The position numbers were made by a program, and so were the translations under genes. Below, piece after piece: positions 25,908-35,736 of a stretch of 64,000 bases of DNA; the first letter of the stretch is position 1, and every line of letters starts with the position of its first letter. Source of the stretch: Chryseosolibacter sp964532595 (GTDB lineage: Bacteria; Bacteroidota; Bacteroidia; Cytophagales; Cyclobacteriaceae); the NCBI GenBank assembly GCA_964532595.1, contig CAZHIQ010000013.1:1-64000 (forward strand), written 5' to 3'. Under the pieces are notes generated by a model, which was not told the origin of the DNA, ran no database searches, and saw only the letters and a program-made list of their open reading frames with translations.

Positions 25908-26975
25908 TTAACGCCAGGCATTGCGGAGGAAGCGGAGCCAGTTTCCATGGCAAACGTTTTGAATATCGTCTTCCGAATAACCTCGCCGTCTGAGGAGTTC
26001 CGGAATCTTTTGCAGGTCGGCAATGGAATTGAGGTCATAGGGACTTTGCTCCTTTCCGAACCCCCCATCCAGGTCGGACCCAATCCCGATATGAAGAGCA
26101 TTCCCTGCAAGCTGACAGATATGATCCATGTGGTCGATCACGACCTCCAATGAACAATTCATGGCGCGGGGATCGGACTGCCCTCGGGTCCATCCGGGTA
26201 CCATCATCCAGGCATCAAGCACGCCACCGATCACCGCGCCGCGATTAACCAGCTCGCGCAACTGCTCGTCGCTGAATTGCCGGTTGTGATTGACGAGGGC
26301 GCGACAGTTGTTATGACTCGCCCACACAGGTCCATGGAAATGATCCATTGCCTCCCAGAAACTATCGTCGCATAAATGAGTTGCATCGAGGATTATGTTG
26401 AGGCGCTCCATTTCCCGAAGGAGAGCCTGACCTTTTTGTCCCATAAATCCGGTGGCATCGGTTCCCTGCGCATAGCGTCCCGGTCCGTAGTGCGCAGGAC
26501 CTACTGCCCGTAGTCCGTACTCATAGGCACGTTCCAGATGCCTCAGCGTAATGAGCGAATCTGCTCCTTCAAGACTGAGGATATAGCCGATCGGTTTCCT
26601 TTCGTCATCGCTTGATTCCCACCGGATAAGGTGTTCTTCCAACTGAGCCTTATTCGCGATTTGTACCAATTCACCTTCTTCTTCCATCGCCCGGTACCAG
26701 GCAAGCTGGGCTTGTGTTTGCGCCCAGGCCTGCTCGGGAGAGTACCACCCGGGTAAAGGATTATCCGGAGCCACGTACCGCGCAATCTGTGTTGCCACTA
26801 CAAGTCCGATGTCACCTCTACGCAGTTCTCCGAAAGACACCGTTCCTTTGCCGCGATCGGGCTTATCGGTCATGTGAGCTTCGCGTCGACGGATTTCGCT
26901 GAGAGGCTTACGAAGATCGCGATTCCATTCCATCGCGTTCATGCTCAGGTCCAGGTGGGCATCGACGATAAACAT
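25908..26975 (-). CDS. Membrane dipeptidase (peptidase family M19)
   Basis: This 355-residue zinc dipeptidase of the renal-dipeptidase family shows DAHLDLS (HxD metal pair), the bridging Glu in LSLEGADSL, THLCDDSFWEA, WASHNNCRALV and GIGSDLDGGFG. The family cleaves dipeptides, including those with a C-terminal D-residue. No signal peptide is visible, so it is probably cytoplasmic. It is the last of four same-strand genes (gntP-like, ridA-like, D-threonine-aldolase-like, this one), which suggests dipeptides containing D-amino acids as substrates. Confidence 0.92.
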   Translation of the reverse strand: MFIVDAHLDLSMNAMEWNRDLRKPLSEIRRREAHMTDKPDRGKGTVSFGELRRGDIGLVVATQIARYVAPDNPLPGWYSPEQAWAQTQAQLAWYRAMEEEGELVQIANKAQLEEHLIRWESSDDERKPIGYILSLEGADSLITLRHLERAYEYGLRAVGPAHYGPGRYAQGTDATGFMGQKGQALLREMERLNIILDATHLCDDSFWEAMDHFHGPVWASHNNCRALVNHNRQFSDEQLRELVNRGAVIGGVLDAWMMVPGWTRGQSDPRAMNCSLEVVIDHMDHICQLAGNALHIGIGSDLDGGFGKEQSPYDLNSIADLQKIPELLRRRGYSEDDIQNVCHGNWLRFLRNAWR

Positions 26976-26985
26976 AGCCGTAGCG

Positions 26986-28092
26986 TTAAAGGTTGATTTT
27001 TCTCGGACGAGCAGCGATAGACCATGTCGCGTTAATTGTGTGGTCCTGGCAAATCGCAGCCTCGTTATATAGTGCTACCGTTGGGCATACGTGGTAGGGG
27101 ACTCCGTAGAGAACCTCGCCAATGGGAATATTTCCCGACTGTTCGTGTTCCAGAACGAGATGCTCTTCACTGTGTCCCACAGGAACGAGGCCCTCACGAT
27201 TGAGGAAAACGACTCTCTTGTCAAGTGGATTTTCCGATGCGATTGCTTTGTGTCCGAGGTCCGTAGTCAGTCTTTTCTCCCCTGGCTTGCTGATCACTCG
27301 TGTAACTACCAGGGCGGCGAATTGGAAAGGTTGTTCTTTCAGAATAGCGTTGTAGCCGGCGTCCCAGAATATGAACGTTCCCGGACTTACTTCGACTTCT
27401 TTTCGCTTGGCGTGAATAGGAAACGTTGGTGTTCCCCCTGCAACGATGGCGGGCTTTTGTCCGGATTCACGCGCGATGTCATCAGCCAGTTTTGTCACCG
27501 GAGCGAAGGCAAGGTCGCATTTCCGGGTGCGTTCGTCGAAGTCGGGGTCGCGAAGATGACCGTCGTAGGCGTGCAGCCCGATGAGTGAAAGGTTGGAGAG
27601 TGCATTGATCTGCCGGGCCAGCGCAAGAGCTTCCGATGGAACGATACCCGTGCGGTTCATTCCCACGTTGAGATCTATATAAACCCGCAAAGTGAGATCG
27701 GCGGCAACAGCGGCATCGTTGAGGGATGCTGCAGTTGTTTCGTGATCTACGAGACACGAAAATACCGTCTTGGGAAAACGTCTGACGAGCGCGCAAAAGC
27801 GTTCGACGCGGGGCCCCAGCGGTGGGTAGGCGAGGAGCAGGTCGGGAACGCCGAGGCTTGCTGCCATCTCCGCCTCGGCTATCGTTGCGCATTTGAAGCG
27901 TGTTATGCCCGCGTCGAGCATCATTTTTACAACTTCCGGATTCTTGTTCGTCTTGATATGGGGTCGAAGACGATTGACGTCGTCGACAAATGATTTCACC
28001 GTCTTAATGTTGTGGGCGACGCGATCCGGATAGATGACGAGCGCCGGAGTATCCAGCGTTTCAGGATTATCTATTGTATACCACTGTTTCAT
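26986..28092 (-). CDS. D-threonine aldolase / D-serine dehydratase-like PLP enzyme
   Basis: This 368-residue fold-type III PLP enzyme has an alanine-racemase N-terminal barrel with the PLP-lysine motif RPHIKTNKN and a C-terminal metal-site domain with the His-x-Cys pair in GVPYHVCPTVALYNEA. Relatives split D-threonine to glycine and acetaldehyde or dehydrate D-serine; sequence alone does not tell which. Its start overlaps the end of the ridA-like gene (ATGA), and the M19 dipeptidase follows after 10 bases. Confidence 0.9.
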   Translation of the reverse strand: MKQWYTIDNPETLDTPALVIYPDRVAHNIKTVKSFVDDVNRLRPHIKTNKNPEVVKMMLDAGITRFKCATIAEAEMAASLGVPDLLLAYPPLGPRVERFCALVRRFPKTVFSCLVDHETTAASLNDAAVAADLTLRVYIDLNVGMNRTGIVPSEALALARQINALSNLSLIGLHAYDGHLRDPDFDERTRKCDLAFAPVTKLADDIARESGQKPAIVAGGTPTFPIHAKRKEVEVSPGTFIFWDAGYNAILKEQPFQFAALVVTRVISKPGEKRLTTDLGHKAIASENPLDKRVVFLNREGLVPVGHSEEHLVLEHEQSGNIPIGEVLYGVPYHVCPTVALYNEAAICQDHTINATWSIAARPRKINL

Positions 28093-28565
28093 TTGGCGAC
28101 GAGTTCAAAGATCGCTTCTATCTCGACCGGGATGTTGTCGGGGAGGGAACCCATCCCGACGGCACTACGGACTCCTATGCCGTTTTCTTCACCCCACACC
28201 TTTGCGAATAGCTCACTGCAACCGTTGATGACATGAGGATGTTGCGTAAACTCAGGAGTACAGTTTACCATGCCGAGTACTTTGACAACGCGTTTAATCC
28301 TGTCAAGTGACCCGAGTTCCTTCTTCAAGGTTGCGAGAATGGTCAGGCCCACCTGCTCGGCGGCGGCTTTACCGCCATCGGTGGCGATCTCCTGACCAAC
28401 GCGACCAATCATGAGAGTCCCGTCATTCTTTACCGGCCCATGGCCGGAGACGTAAACAAAGTTATCGACAATAAGCACTGGCTTATAAACACCTTTGGGG
28501 GCGGGCGGCGGAGGAAGCGTCAGTTTCAGCGCTTCGAAATTCCTGTCGGCTGATTGTTGGCTCAT
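28089..28565 (-). CDS. RidA family protein (YjgF/YER057c/UK114)
   Basis: This 158-residue protein has the RidA fold and motifs FVYVSGHGPVKNDG, IGRVGQEIATDGGKAAAEQV and VRSAVGMGSLPDNIPVEIEAIF. Classical RidA hydrolyses reactive enamines and imines released by PLP dehydratases, which fits the adjacent PLP enzyme. The Arg equivalent of RidA Arg105 seems to lie in the VRSAV region. This is a longer subfamily than the 128-residue RidA. The stop overlaps the next start by 4 bases. Confidence 0.92.
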   Translation of the reverse strand: MSQQSADRNFEALKLTLPPPPAPKGVYKPVLIVDNFVYVSGHGPVKNDGTLMIGRVGQEIATDGGKAAAEQVGLTILATLKKELGSLDRIKRVVKVLGMVNCTPEFTQHPHVINGCSELFAKVWGEENGIGVRSAVGMGSLPDNIPVEIEAIFELVAK

Positions 28566-28575
28566 CGCAGTGCGT

Positions 28576-29889
28576 TTATATGAAGGCGTTCAATAACATG
28601 ACACCTATGATTCCCACCACGGCGACAATAGTTTCCATTATTGTCCAGGATCGGAAGGTGTCTTTTATACTAAGATTGAAATATTCTTTGAATAACCAGA
28701 ATCCCCCGTCATTAACATGCGAAAACATCAGACTGCCGGCACCGATAGCGAGGACCATCAGTTCGGGATTCACATCGGGTCGTCCCATCAGCGGCATGAC
28801 GATTCCGGCGGCAGTAAGTCCTGCCACGGTAGCTGATCCGACACAAACACGAATAACACAGGCGATAAACCATCCCATTAGTAGAGGGTGAACATCGATT
28901 TCGGTAAGCAGGTTGCCTATCTGGTCACTTACACCGCTGTCGATCAGTACTTGTTTCAATGCCCCGGCGCCGGCCATGATAAGGAGAATCATCGCGATGT
29001 CTTTTACCGCATCGGAGTAAATTTCCATGATGCGTGTCATCGGCATTCCACGCCGGAGCCCGAGGCTCCACGTCGCGAAGATCAATGAGATCAGCAATAC
29101 GATATCAGGGTTGCTGATAAAGGCAAAAGTATCGGGGATAACTCCGGTTTCGGGCAGGAGGGGTCTTGCCAGCGTTGTGAAGAAGAGAAGGAGAACCGGT
29201 AGCAACGCGGAAACAATGCTGTTGCCTAATCCGGGCAAGTCTTTTTCCGCGATGTCGGATGGTTTGAAAGTGTCGGGTAATCGCGAGTTCATACGTCGCA
29301 AGGTGCGCGAGAAGAGCGGGCCGGCGATGATTACGGTCGGGATGGCGACGATGACACCATAGACGAGTGTTTGTCCCATATCAGCGCCGAACTGAGCGAC
29401 AAGATAGGTCGGCGAGGGGTGGGGAGGGAGAAAGCCGTGGGTCACCGACAACGCGGCCAGCATGGGCAACCCAATGTATACCACCGGAAAGCGATAGCGA
29501 TAGACAACAGAAAAGATTAGCGGTACGACGAGGACGAATCCGACGTTGTAGAAGAGGGGAATTCCAATGATGAATCCTGTTGTGACCAGTGCCCATTGAA
29601 TGTATCGTTCACCGAACAGATACATCATCGCGGAGGCTATACGCTGCGCTCCGCCACTTTCGGCTACAAGTTTTCCCAGCATCGCCCCGCTGACAATCAC
29701 AATCACCAGCGACCCCAGCATATCACCGATACCTTTTTGAATCGATCCCGCCATGTTAACAGGCTCGATGCCGAGACAAAGTCCCGCAAAAACGGAGATG
29801 AGAAGAAAGGCGAGGAAGGCGTTTACCTTAAACCGCGTGATCAGCAGAATAAGCAGGCCGATACTCAGGAGGACAATAGTGATAGCCAT
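28576..29889 (-). CDS. GntP-family gluconate/organic acid permease
   Basis: This 437-residue membrane protein of about 12 helices has family features such as KGIGDMLGSLVIVIVSGAMLG, HGFLPPHPSPTYLV, AAGIVMPL and VNDGGFWLFKEYF. The GntP family imports gluconate and related acids, but some members carry D-serine (DsdX), which fits this operon better than gluconate because no gluconate kinase or dehydratase is present. It is the first gene of the four. A CAAAAATTA box on the plus strand at 29912-29920 is a near match to the -7 consensus for this strand. Confidence 0.9.
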   Translation of the reverse strand: MAITIVLLSIGLLILLITRFKVNAFLAFLLISVFAGLCLGIEPVNMAGSIQKGIGDMLGSLVIVIVSGAMLGKLVAESGGAQRIASAMMYLFGERYIQWALVTTGFIIGIPLFYNVGFVLVVPLIFSVVYRYRFPVVYIGLPMLAALSVTHGFLPPHPSPTYLVAQFGADMGQTLVYGVIVAIPTVIIAGPLFSRTLRRMNSRLPDTFKPSDIAEKDLPGLGNSIVSALLPVLLLFFTTLARPLLPETGVIPDTFAFISNPDIVLLISLIFATWSLGLRRGMPMTRIMEIYSDAVKDIAMILLIMAGAGALKQVLIDSGVSDQIGNLLTEIDVHPLLMGWFIACVIRVCVGSATVAGLTAAGIVMPLMGRPDVNPELMVLAIGAGSLMFSHVNDGGFWLFKEYFNLSIKDTFRSWTIMETIVAVVGIIGVMLLNAFI

Positions 29890-29952
29890 TGAGTGGAATC
29901 TGGAAGGTTTTCAAAAATTACGGCTACTCGCCGGGCGTTACGATTGTTTTGG

Positions 29953-30951
29953 CTACCAGCGCAGCAACGCCGAGGCCCAGGTAAATCCGCTGCCAAAGGC
30001 CGCCAGGCATATCAGGTCGTTCTCCTTGAGTTTCCCCTCAGCCCACGCTTCGCTAAGCGCAATGGGAATTGATGCGGCGGTAGTGTTGCCGTATCGCATG
30101 ATGTTGTTATAAACCTGTTCGTTACCCAGTGCGAGCTTCTCCTGAATATACTGACTGATGCGCAGGTTGGCCTGATGCGGAACCAGAAGCGATATATCAT
30201 CTTTCGTAAGCTGATTGGCTTCCAGTGCTTCGTTGATAACCTCCATGAATTTTACGACCGCATGCTTGAATACCTGATTTCCGTTCATCACTACTTTGAA
30301 GGTCGAGGTGTCGGTGATTTGCTCAGGTTGTCGTTCGCTGTTTGGTCTGCTGCTACCTGGGTCGCGGATATACAATTCCTCAGCATAGCGACCATCTGCG
30401 TGCAGGTGAGTAGAAAGCACGCCGGGAGTTTCGGACGGGCGAAGAATAGCGACTCCCGCGCCATCGCCGAAGATGACAGCCGTGTTTCGTCCTCGGGTTG
30501 AGACATCCAGGGCCGTTGATTGAATCTCAGCTCCCACCACGAGAACTGTCTTGTACATGCCGGTCTTGATAAACTGATCGGCGACAGATAAAGCGTAGAT
30601 GAATCCGGAACACGCGTTTCGGATATCGAGGGCGGGAACACCTTCTATCCCCAATTCGCGCCCTAAGAGGACCCCTGATCCGGGGAAGAAATAGTCGGGC
30701 GTAATAGTTGCAAACACGATGAAATCGATATCCTTTTCGGTAAGGCCGGCGCGCTCAAGTGCCATACGTGTTGCTTTTGCCGACATGTTCGCGACAGTGT
30801 CATGCGACGGATCGATCCAGCGACGTTCTTCAATTCCCGTTCGTTCGACTATCCACGCATGATTTGTATCCATCTGTGTCGATAGATAGTCGTTAGTAAT
30901 AACTCTTTCGGGTACGTAGTGCCCCAGACCGACAATCTTTGAATAGCGCAT
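29953..30951 (-). CDS. 3-oxoacyl-ACP synthase III (KASIII / FabH-like)
   Basis: This 332-residue thiolase-fold condensing enzyme has the full catalytic triad: Cys114 in RNACSGFIYA, His in VPHQANLRI and Asn in MRYGNTTAAS. FabH starts type II fatty acid synthesis by joining acetyl-CoA or branched acyl-CoA to malonyl-ACP. No other fab gene is adjacent, so it could also be a second KASIII copy with a special primer. It lies 85 bases downstream of leuS on the same strand. Confidence 0.92.
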   Translation of the reverse strand: MRYSKIVGLGHYVPERVITNDYLSTQMDTNHAWIVERTGIEERRWIDPSHDTVANMSAKATRMALERAGLTEKDIDFIVFATITPDYFFPGSGVLLGRELGIEGVPALDIRNACSGFIYALSVADQFIKTGMYKTVLVVGAEIQSTALDVSTRGRNTAVIFGDGAGVAILRPSETPGVLSTHLHADGRYAEELYIRDPGSSRPNSERQPEQITDTSTFKVVMNGNQVFKHAVVKFMEVINEALEANQLTKDDISLLVPHQANLRISQYIQEKLALGNEQVYNNIMRYGNTTAASIPIALSEAWAEGKLKENDLICLAAFGSGFTWASALLRW

Positions 30952-31036
30952 GGCGTGGTAGTTGGTATGCTAATGTAGTTTAATACAGGTCGAAAGCCAA
31001 ACCGAACAGAATCTCATTAACGTCTCTTTCGACTTG

Positions 31037-33841
31037 CTACAAAACAACATTCACGATTCGTCCCTTCACCACAATGATTTTTCGCGGTGCTTTCCCTTCC
31101 GACCATTTCTTGACGACATCGGACGCAAGAACCGCTTTTTCAATTTCCTCCTGCGGCATTTCGAGCGAAAATTTCATCTTGGCTCTTACCCTTCCGTTGA
31201 TAGAGATAGGATATTCGAACTCGTCTTCCTTTATAAACTCTTCCTTGTACTGAGGGAAAGTTGCATCAAAGATACTGGTCTTGTGACCAAGCTTCTCCCA
31301 CAACTCTTCGGCTATGTGCGGAGCATAGGGAGCCAGGCCGATGACGAGCGGTTCGACAATAGCGCGTTTGTTAGTCTTCAGCGAGGTGAGCTCGTTTACA
31401 CAGATCATAAACTCGCTGACGGTAGTGTTGAACGAAAAATGTTCAACATCATACTCGATTTTCTTGAGGGTCCGGTGAAGGATCTTCAATTCTTCGCGAG
31501 AGGGGGCTTCGTCGCTGACCGAGAAATTTCCTTTCTCGTCGTGGAACAGGTTCCAAAACTTCCGGAGGAATTTGAAAACACCGTCAATACCATTGGTATT
31601 CCAGGGCTTTGACGCCTCGAGTGGGCCGAGGAACATTTCGTACATGCGCAGGGTGTCGGCGCCGTACGTTTCGATAATGTCGTCGGGATTGACAACGTTG
31701 AAGTATGACTTGCTCATCTTCTCAATCGCCGATCCGCAAATATATTTTCCGTCTTCGAGAATGAATTCCGCGTTGGCGAAATCGGGTTTCCACTGTTTAA
31801 ACCCTTCTAAGTTCAGCTCAAGGCCGTTAACGAGGGTTATGTCGACGTGCAGCGGGTCGGTCTCGTACTGGTCTTTTAATCCGGCCGATACATACTGATT
31901 GGTTCCCCGAACACGATAAACAAAACGGGAGTCACCGGTGATTTTGCCCTGATTGATCAGTTTGCGGAAAGGTTCGTCAAAACCGATATAGCCGAGGTCA
32001 TGAAGAATCTTGACCCACAGACGCGCGTACAAGAGGTGGGCAACGGCGTGCTCCGATCCCCCGATATAGACATCCACCTGACCCCAGTAGTCGAGTGCTT
32101 CACGGCTCGCAAAGGCCTTGTCATTATGCGGATCCGTGAACCGCAGAAAATACCATGCAGCACCGGCATGTGTGGGCATGGTGTTGGTATCGCGTCGCTC
32201 GTGTTCGCTGATCTCCACCCAATCTTTAAGGTTGGCTAGCGGACCTTCACCAGTGCCCGACGGACGGAAATCGTTGGAGTCGGGGAGTTCAAGAGGAAGA
32301 TCCTTTTCATCCATCGCGTAAGGCATATCGTCGCGATAGATCACGGGGAAGGGTTCGCCCCAATAACGCTGACGACTCCATCCGGCATCGCGCATTTTGT
32401 AATTGATCTGGCGCTGACCGATTCCTCTCTTCTCCAGTTCGGCGATGACGGCATCGATCGCTTCGCGCATAACCATGCCGTTCAGGAAGTCGGAGTTCTC
32501 TAATACTGCGTCGTATGTGGGGTTGGCTTCCTCCCCGTTGTAGTGTGCGCCGATGATATTGGTAATCGGTAGATTGAAATGCCGGGCGAATTTGTGGTCG
32601 CGCTCGTCACCGCAGGGCACCGCCATAATGGCTCCGGTCCCATAGCCGGCGAGGACGTATTCGCTGATCCATATCGGAATCTCCCTGCCATTGAAGGGAT
32701 TGATCGCATAAGCACCCGTAAAAGCTCCGGTCACTTTCTTTACTTCAGCCATCCGGTCGATTTCGGAACGGCTCTCCACATACTTGAGGTATTTCTCAAC
32801 TTCCTCCCGCTGCGCGTCGCTGGTGATGTCTTTGACCATCTCATGTTCGGGTGCGACAACCATGAAGTCGACCCCGAAAATCGTGTCAGGGCGGGTAGTA
32901 AAGACGATCATATCGCGTACCAGGCTCTTCTCGCTCTTCACTTCGAAGCGAATCCTGGCCCCGATACTCTTGCCGATCCAGTTCCGCTGGATTTCCTTCA
33001 GCGATTCGCTGAATTCTACTTCTTCCAGTCCCTTAAGGAGTCGTTCGGCATATTCGGTGATACGCAAGCTCCACTGGCGCATCCGACGCTTTACTACGGG
33101 GTGGCCACCGCGATAGCTTACGCCGTTTATCACTTCATCGTTGGCGAGGACAGTGCCAAGCGCCTCGCACCAGTTGACGTCGGTATACCCCAGGTAGGCA
33201 AGTCGGTACTGCATCAGGATCTCCTGTTGCATCTTCTCATCCCACGACTTCCACTGGTCAGCGGTAAAGACCGCTTTGTCGGTACCGGGAACTGTATATT
33301 TAATATTGGGGAAGGGGTGGTTGGCGTTCCCTTCTTTCTCGAATATTGCTATCAGGGTGCTGATTCGTTCGGCCTTTTCCTTGCGGCGATTGTACCAGCT
33401 GTCGAAGATCTGCAGGAAGATCCACTGTGTCCATTTGTAATATTTGGGATCACAGGTGCGAAGCTCACGACTCCAGTCGTAGCAGAATCCGATCTTATTG
33501 AGCTGCCGTACAAAGTTCTGAATATTTTGTTCCGTCGATTTTGCCGGATGGATTCCGTGTTCAATCGCGTATTGTTCGGCAGGAAGCCCGAAAGCATCGA
33601 ACCCCATGGGGTGGAGGACGTTATAACCTTTCAGGCGTTTGAATCGCGCCACAATGTCGGAAGCGATGTAGCCAAGTGGGTGACCAACGTGGAGGCCGGC
33701 CCCGGATGGATAGGGGAACATATCCAACACGTAATACTTAGGCTTGTCAGAACGCTCGACCTTGTAAGTACCGCGTTTTTCCCACTCCTGACGCCACTTT
33801 TCTTCAATTCTTTTGATCTCTTCTTTACCGTATTCGCTCAT
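31037..33841 (-). CDS. leuS: Leucyl-tRNA synthetase
   Basis: This 934-residue class I aminoacyl-tRNA synthetase has the HIGH-type motif PSGAGLHVGHPLGY, the editing domain (FTTRPDTIFGVDFMVVAPEH, YGTGAIMAVPCGDERD), the KMSKS motif IEKMSKSYFN and an anticodon-binding C-terminal domain. It is probably the sole leucine charging enzyme. I chose the ATG at 33841 (MSEYGKEEIKRIEEKW); the frame extends 40 codons further, through the promoter. The -7 box TAATTTTG lies at 33860-33867. Confidence 0.97.
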   Translation of the reverse strand: MSEYGKEEIKRIEEKWRQEWEKRGTYKVERSDKPKYYVLDMFPYPSGAGLHVGHPLGYIASDIVARFKRLKGYNVLHPMGFDAFGLPAEQYAIEHGIHPAKSTEQNIQNFVRQLNKIGFCYDWSRELRTCDPKYYKWTQWIFLQIFDSWYNRRKEKAERISTLIAIFEKEGNANHPFPNIKYTVPGTDKAVFTADQWKSWDEKMQQEILMQYRLAYLGYTDVNWCEALGTVLANDEVINGVSYRGGHPVVKRRMRQWSLRITEYAERLLKGLEEVEFSESLKEIQRNWIGKSIGARIRFEVKSEKSLVRDMIVFTTRPDTIFGVDFMVVAPEHEMVKDITSDAQREEVEKYLKYVESRSEIDRMAEVKKVTGAFTGAYAINPFNGREIPIWISEYVLAGYGTGAIMAVPCGDERDHKFARHFNLPITNIIGAHYNGEEANPTYDAVLENSDFLNGMVMREAIDAVIAELEKRGIGQRQINYKMRDAGWSRQRYWGEPFPVIYRDDMPYAMDEKDLPLELPDSNDFRPSGTGEGPLANLKDWVEISEHERRDTNTMPTHAGAAWYFLRFTDPHNDKAFASREALDYWGQVDVYIGGSEHAVAHLLYARLWVKILHDLGYIGFDEPFRKLINQGKITGDSRFVYRVRGTNQYVSAGLKDQYETDPLHVDITLVNGLELNLEGFKQWKPDFANAEFILEDGKYICGSAIEKMSKSYFNVVNPDDIIETYGADTLRMYEMFLGPLEASKPWNTNGIDGVFKFLRKFWNLFHDEKGNFSVSDEAPSREELKILHRTLKKIEYDVEHFSFNTTVSEFMICVNELTSLKTNKRAIVEPLVIGLAPYAPHIAEELWEKLGHKTSIFDATFPQYKEEFIKEDEFEYPISINGRVRAKMKFSLEMPQEEIEKAVLASDVVKKWSEGKAPRKIIVVKGRIVNVVL

Positions 33842-33859
33842 TATTCCTGAAAATGAAGC

Positions 33860-33867
33860 CAAAATTA
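33860..33867 (-). promoter_or_regulatory. Probable -7 promoter element of leuS
   Basis: TAATTTTG on the minus strand is an exact TAnnTTTG match 18 bases upstream of the leuS ATG. It excludes the longer leuS reading frame. Confidence 0.5.
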
Positions 33868-33942
33868 ACCAATCCTTTGAATAGGGAAACAGCTTTATGA
33901 TGAGTTGCAGCGACAACGGCTTTTTTCCTGTGTCCGATCTCT

Positions 33943-33950
33943 TAATTTTG
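33943..33950 (+). promoter_or_regulatory. Probable -7 promoter element of the DUF885 gene
   Basis: TAATTTTG, identical to the leuS box on the other strand, lies 16 bases before the ATG at 33967, with a T-rich stretch at 33921-33926 in the -33 region. Confidence 0.45.
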
Positions 33951-33966
33951 TTATCAAACACACACC

Positions 33967-35736
33967 ATGAAAAGACTCATGTTTTTCTTTGCGTTGGGCT
34001 TTGCCGCCTGCACGACGCAGGAGATGGCATCCGTCGCCCATCGCGATGCTTTCGACAAGTTTCTCGACCAGTATTACGAGGAATACCTTCAGCTTAATCC
34101 CCTGGAAGCGACCCGGATCGCCGACTATCGGTACAATGGAGAGTTTCCCAATCCGCTGACAGCGGAATATCAGGCCAGGGTACGCCGGTTCTACCAGCAG
34201 TACCTCGACTCTCTCGAACAGTTTGACCGGCAGTCGCTACCTGAAGAACACCGGATAAGCTACGATGTTCTTAAATGGGAGGCTCAACTGGTGCTCGATG
34301 GGCTTGAGTTTAATGACCATCTGATGCCCGTTCAGCAGTTTTCGTCGGTTACCCTTTATATGCCGATTCTCGGTAGTGGTCAGAGCTTCCAGCCGTTTAA
34401 GACGGCGAGCCACTATGATGATTGGCTTGCCCGCATCGATGGATTTTCCGTTTGGATGGATACCGCTATCGTTAATATGCGGAAGGGGCTTGACCAGGGG
34501 TATACTTATCCGCGTGTACTGATGGAAAAAGTGCTTCCGCAGGCTCAGGACATGATGGTCGATGATGTTACCCGCAGCATTTTCTATCAACCTATCGTTA
34601 ATATGCCCGACTCGATAGCGGAAGCCGACCGTCAACGTCTTGCGGAAGCTTATGCAACCGCTATCCGCGAGAAGATTGTCCCGGCATACCGCAAGCTTTA
34701 CGACTTCCTTCGTCGTGAGTATATTCCGCGTACACGGACATCATCGGGGATCAATGCCATACCGCAGGGCGATGCTTACTATCGACTGAAGATTCGCGAA
34801 TACACGACGACGGATCTGACACCGGACTCCATTTTCAAGCTAGGTGAGTCCGAGGTCGCGAGGATCCGGAAGGAGATGGAGAAAGTAAAGGCACAGATGG
34901 GATTTGACGGAACGCTGCAGGAGTTTTTCGCCTGGGTTAACGAGAATCCGGAGTTTATGCCTTTTTCCGGAGACGAGGAAGTTATTGCCGCGTACCGGGC
35001 GATCGAAGATAAGATAGCGCCGCGGCTCGAGGAGTTGTTCAACATGAAACCCCGTACAGCCTTTGAAGTTCGGCAAACCGAGGCTTTCCGCGCGAAGTCG
35101 GCGGCGGCTCAGTATAGTCCTGGCGCACCGGATGGTTCGCGTCCTGGTATTTTTTACGTTCCGATCGTTGATGCTGCCACGTATAACGTATCGGGTATGG
35201 AAACGCTTTTCCTTCACGAAGCCATTCCCGGACATCACTATCAGGTAGCCTTGCAGCAGGAGAACGAAGATTTGCCGCGTTTCCGGCGTACCTTGTTCTA
35301 CAGCGCGTACGGTGAGGGATGGGCGCTTTATGCTGAGTCACTTGGTCGCGAGCTAGGGCTCTTTACAGACCCCATTCAATATTTTGGTCACCTGGGTGAC
35401 GAGATGCACCGTGCGATCCGTCTTGTAGTAGATGTAGGGTTGCATACGCGTGGATGGACGCGCGAGCAGGCGATTCAGTATATGCGCGACAACGAGCCAA
35501 TCTCCGAACAGGGCGCTGTCGCGGAAATCGAGCGGTACATGGCTATCCCGGGACAGGCCTTGTCGTACAAGATTGGCCAGTTGAAGATCCGGGAGTTGCG
35601 CGACCGTGCGGAGAAAGAACTCGGCGAAAAATTCCGGATAGGGCTTTTCCACGATGAAATATTGCGACACGGGAACTTGCCGCTAAATCTGCTTGAGCAG
35701 TGCGTAGACGCGTGGATCAACGAACGAAAAGGCTAG
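33967..35736 (+). CDS. DUF885-family metallopeptidase-like lipoprotein
   Basis: This 589-residue protein has a lipoprotein signal (LGFAAC) and the DUF885 core. The zinc-type motif is LFLHEAIPGHHYQ, followed by SAYGEGWALYAESLGRELG, which supplies the third ligand Glu region, and DVGLHTRGWTREQAIQYM near the C-terminus. Members are predicted periplasmic carboxypeptidase- or oligopeptidase-like enzymes; natural substrates are mostly unknown. It overlaps the convergent response regulator gene by 4 bases. Confidence 0.9.
   Translation: MKRLMFFFALGFAACTTQEMASVAHRDAFDKFLDQYYEEYLQLNPLEATRIADYRYNGEFPNPLTAEYQARVRRFYQQYLDSLEQFDRQSLPEEHRISYDVLKWEAQLVLDGLEFNDHLMPVQQFSSVTLYMPILGSGQSFQPFKTASHYDDWLARIDGFSVWMDTAIVNMRKGLDQGYTYPRVLMEKVLPQAQDMMVDDVTRSIFYQPIVNMPDSIAEADRQRLAEAYATAIREKIVPAYRKLYDFLRREYIPRTRTSSGINAIPQGDAYYRLKIREYTTTDLTPDSIFKLGESEVARIRKEMEKVKAQMGFDGTLQEFFAWVNENPEFMPFSGDEEVIAAYRAIEDKIAPRLEELFNMKPRTAFEVRQTEAFRAKSAAAQYSPGAPDGSRPGIFYVPIVDAATYNVSGMETLFLHEAIPGHHYQVALQQENEDLPRFRRTLFYSAYGEGWALYAESLGRELGLFTDPIQYFGHLGDEMHRAIRLVVDVGLHTRGWTREQAIQYMRDNEPISEQGAVAEIERYMAIPGQALSYKIGQLKIRELRDRAEKELGEKFRIGLFHDEILRHGNLPLNLLEQCVDAWINERKG

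Noticed and set aside
32579..33850. A 423-codon plus-strand open frame opposite leuS
   Set aside because: leuS has complete synthetase motifs in the opposite strand; the antisense frame shows no family features and reflects codon bias.
33842..33961. N-terminal extension of LeuRS by 40 residues
   Set aside because: It would run through the -7 promoter element and adds no conserved sequence; the ATG at 33841 fits the family.
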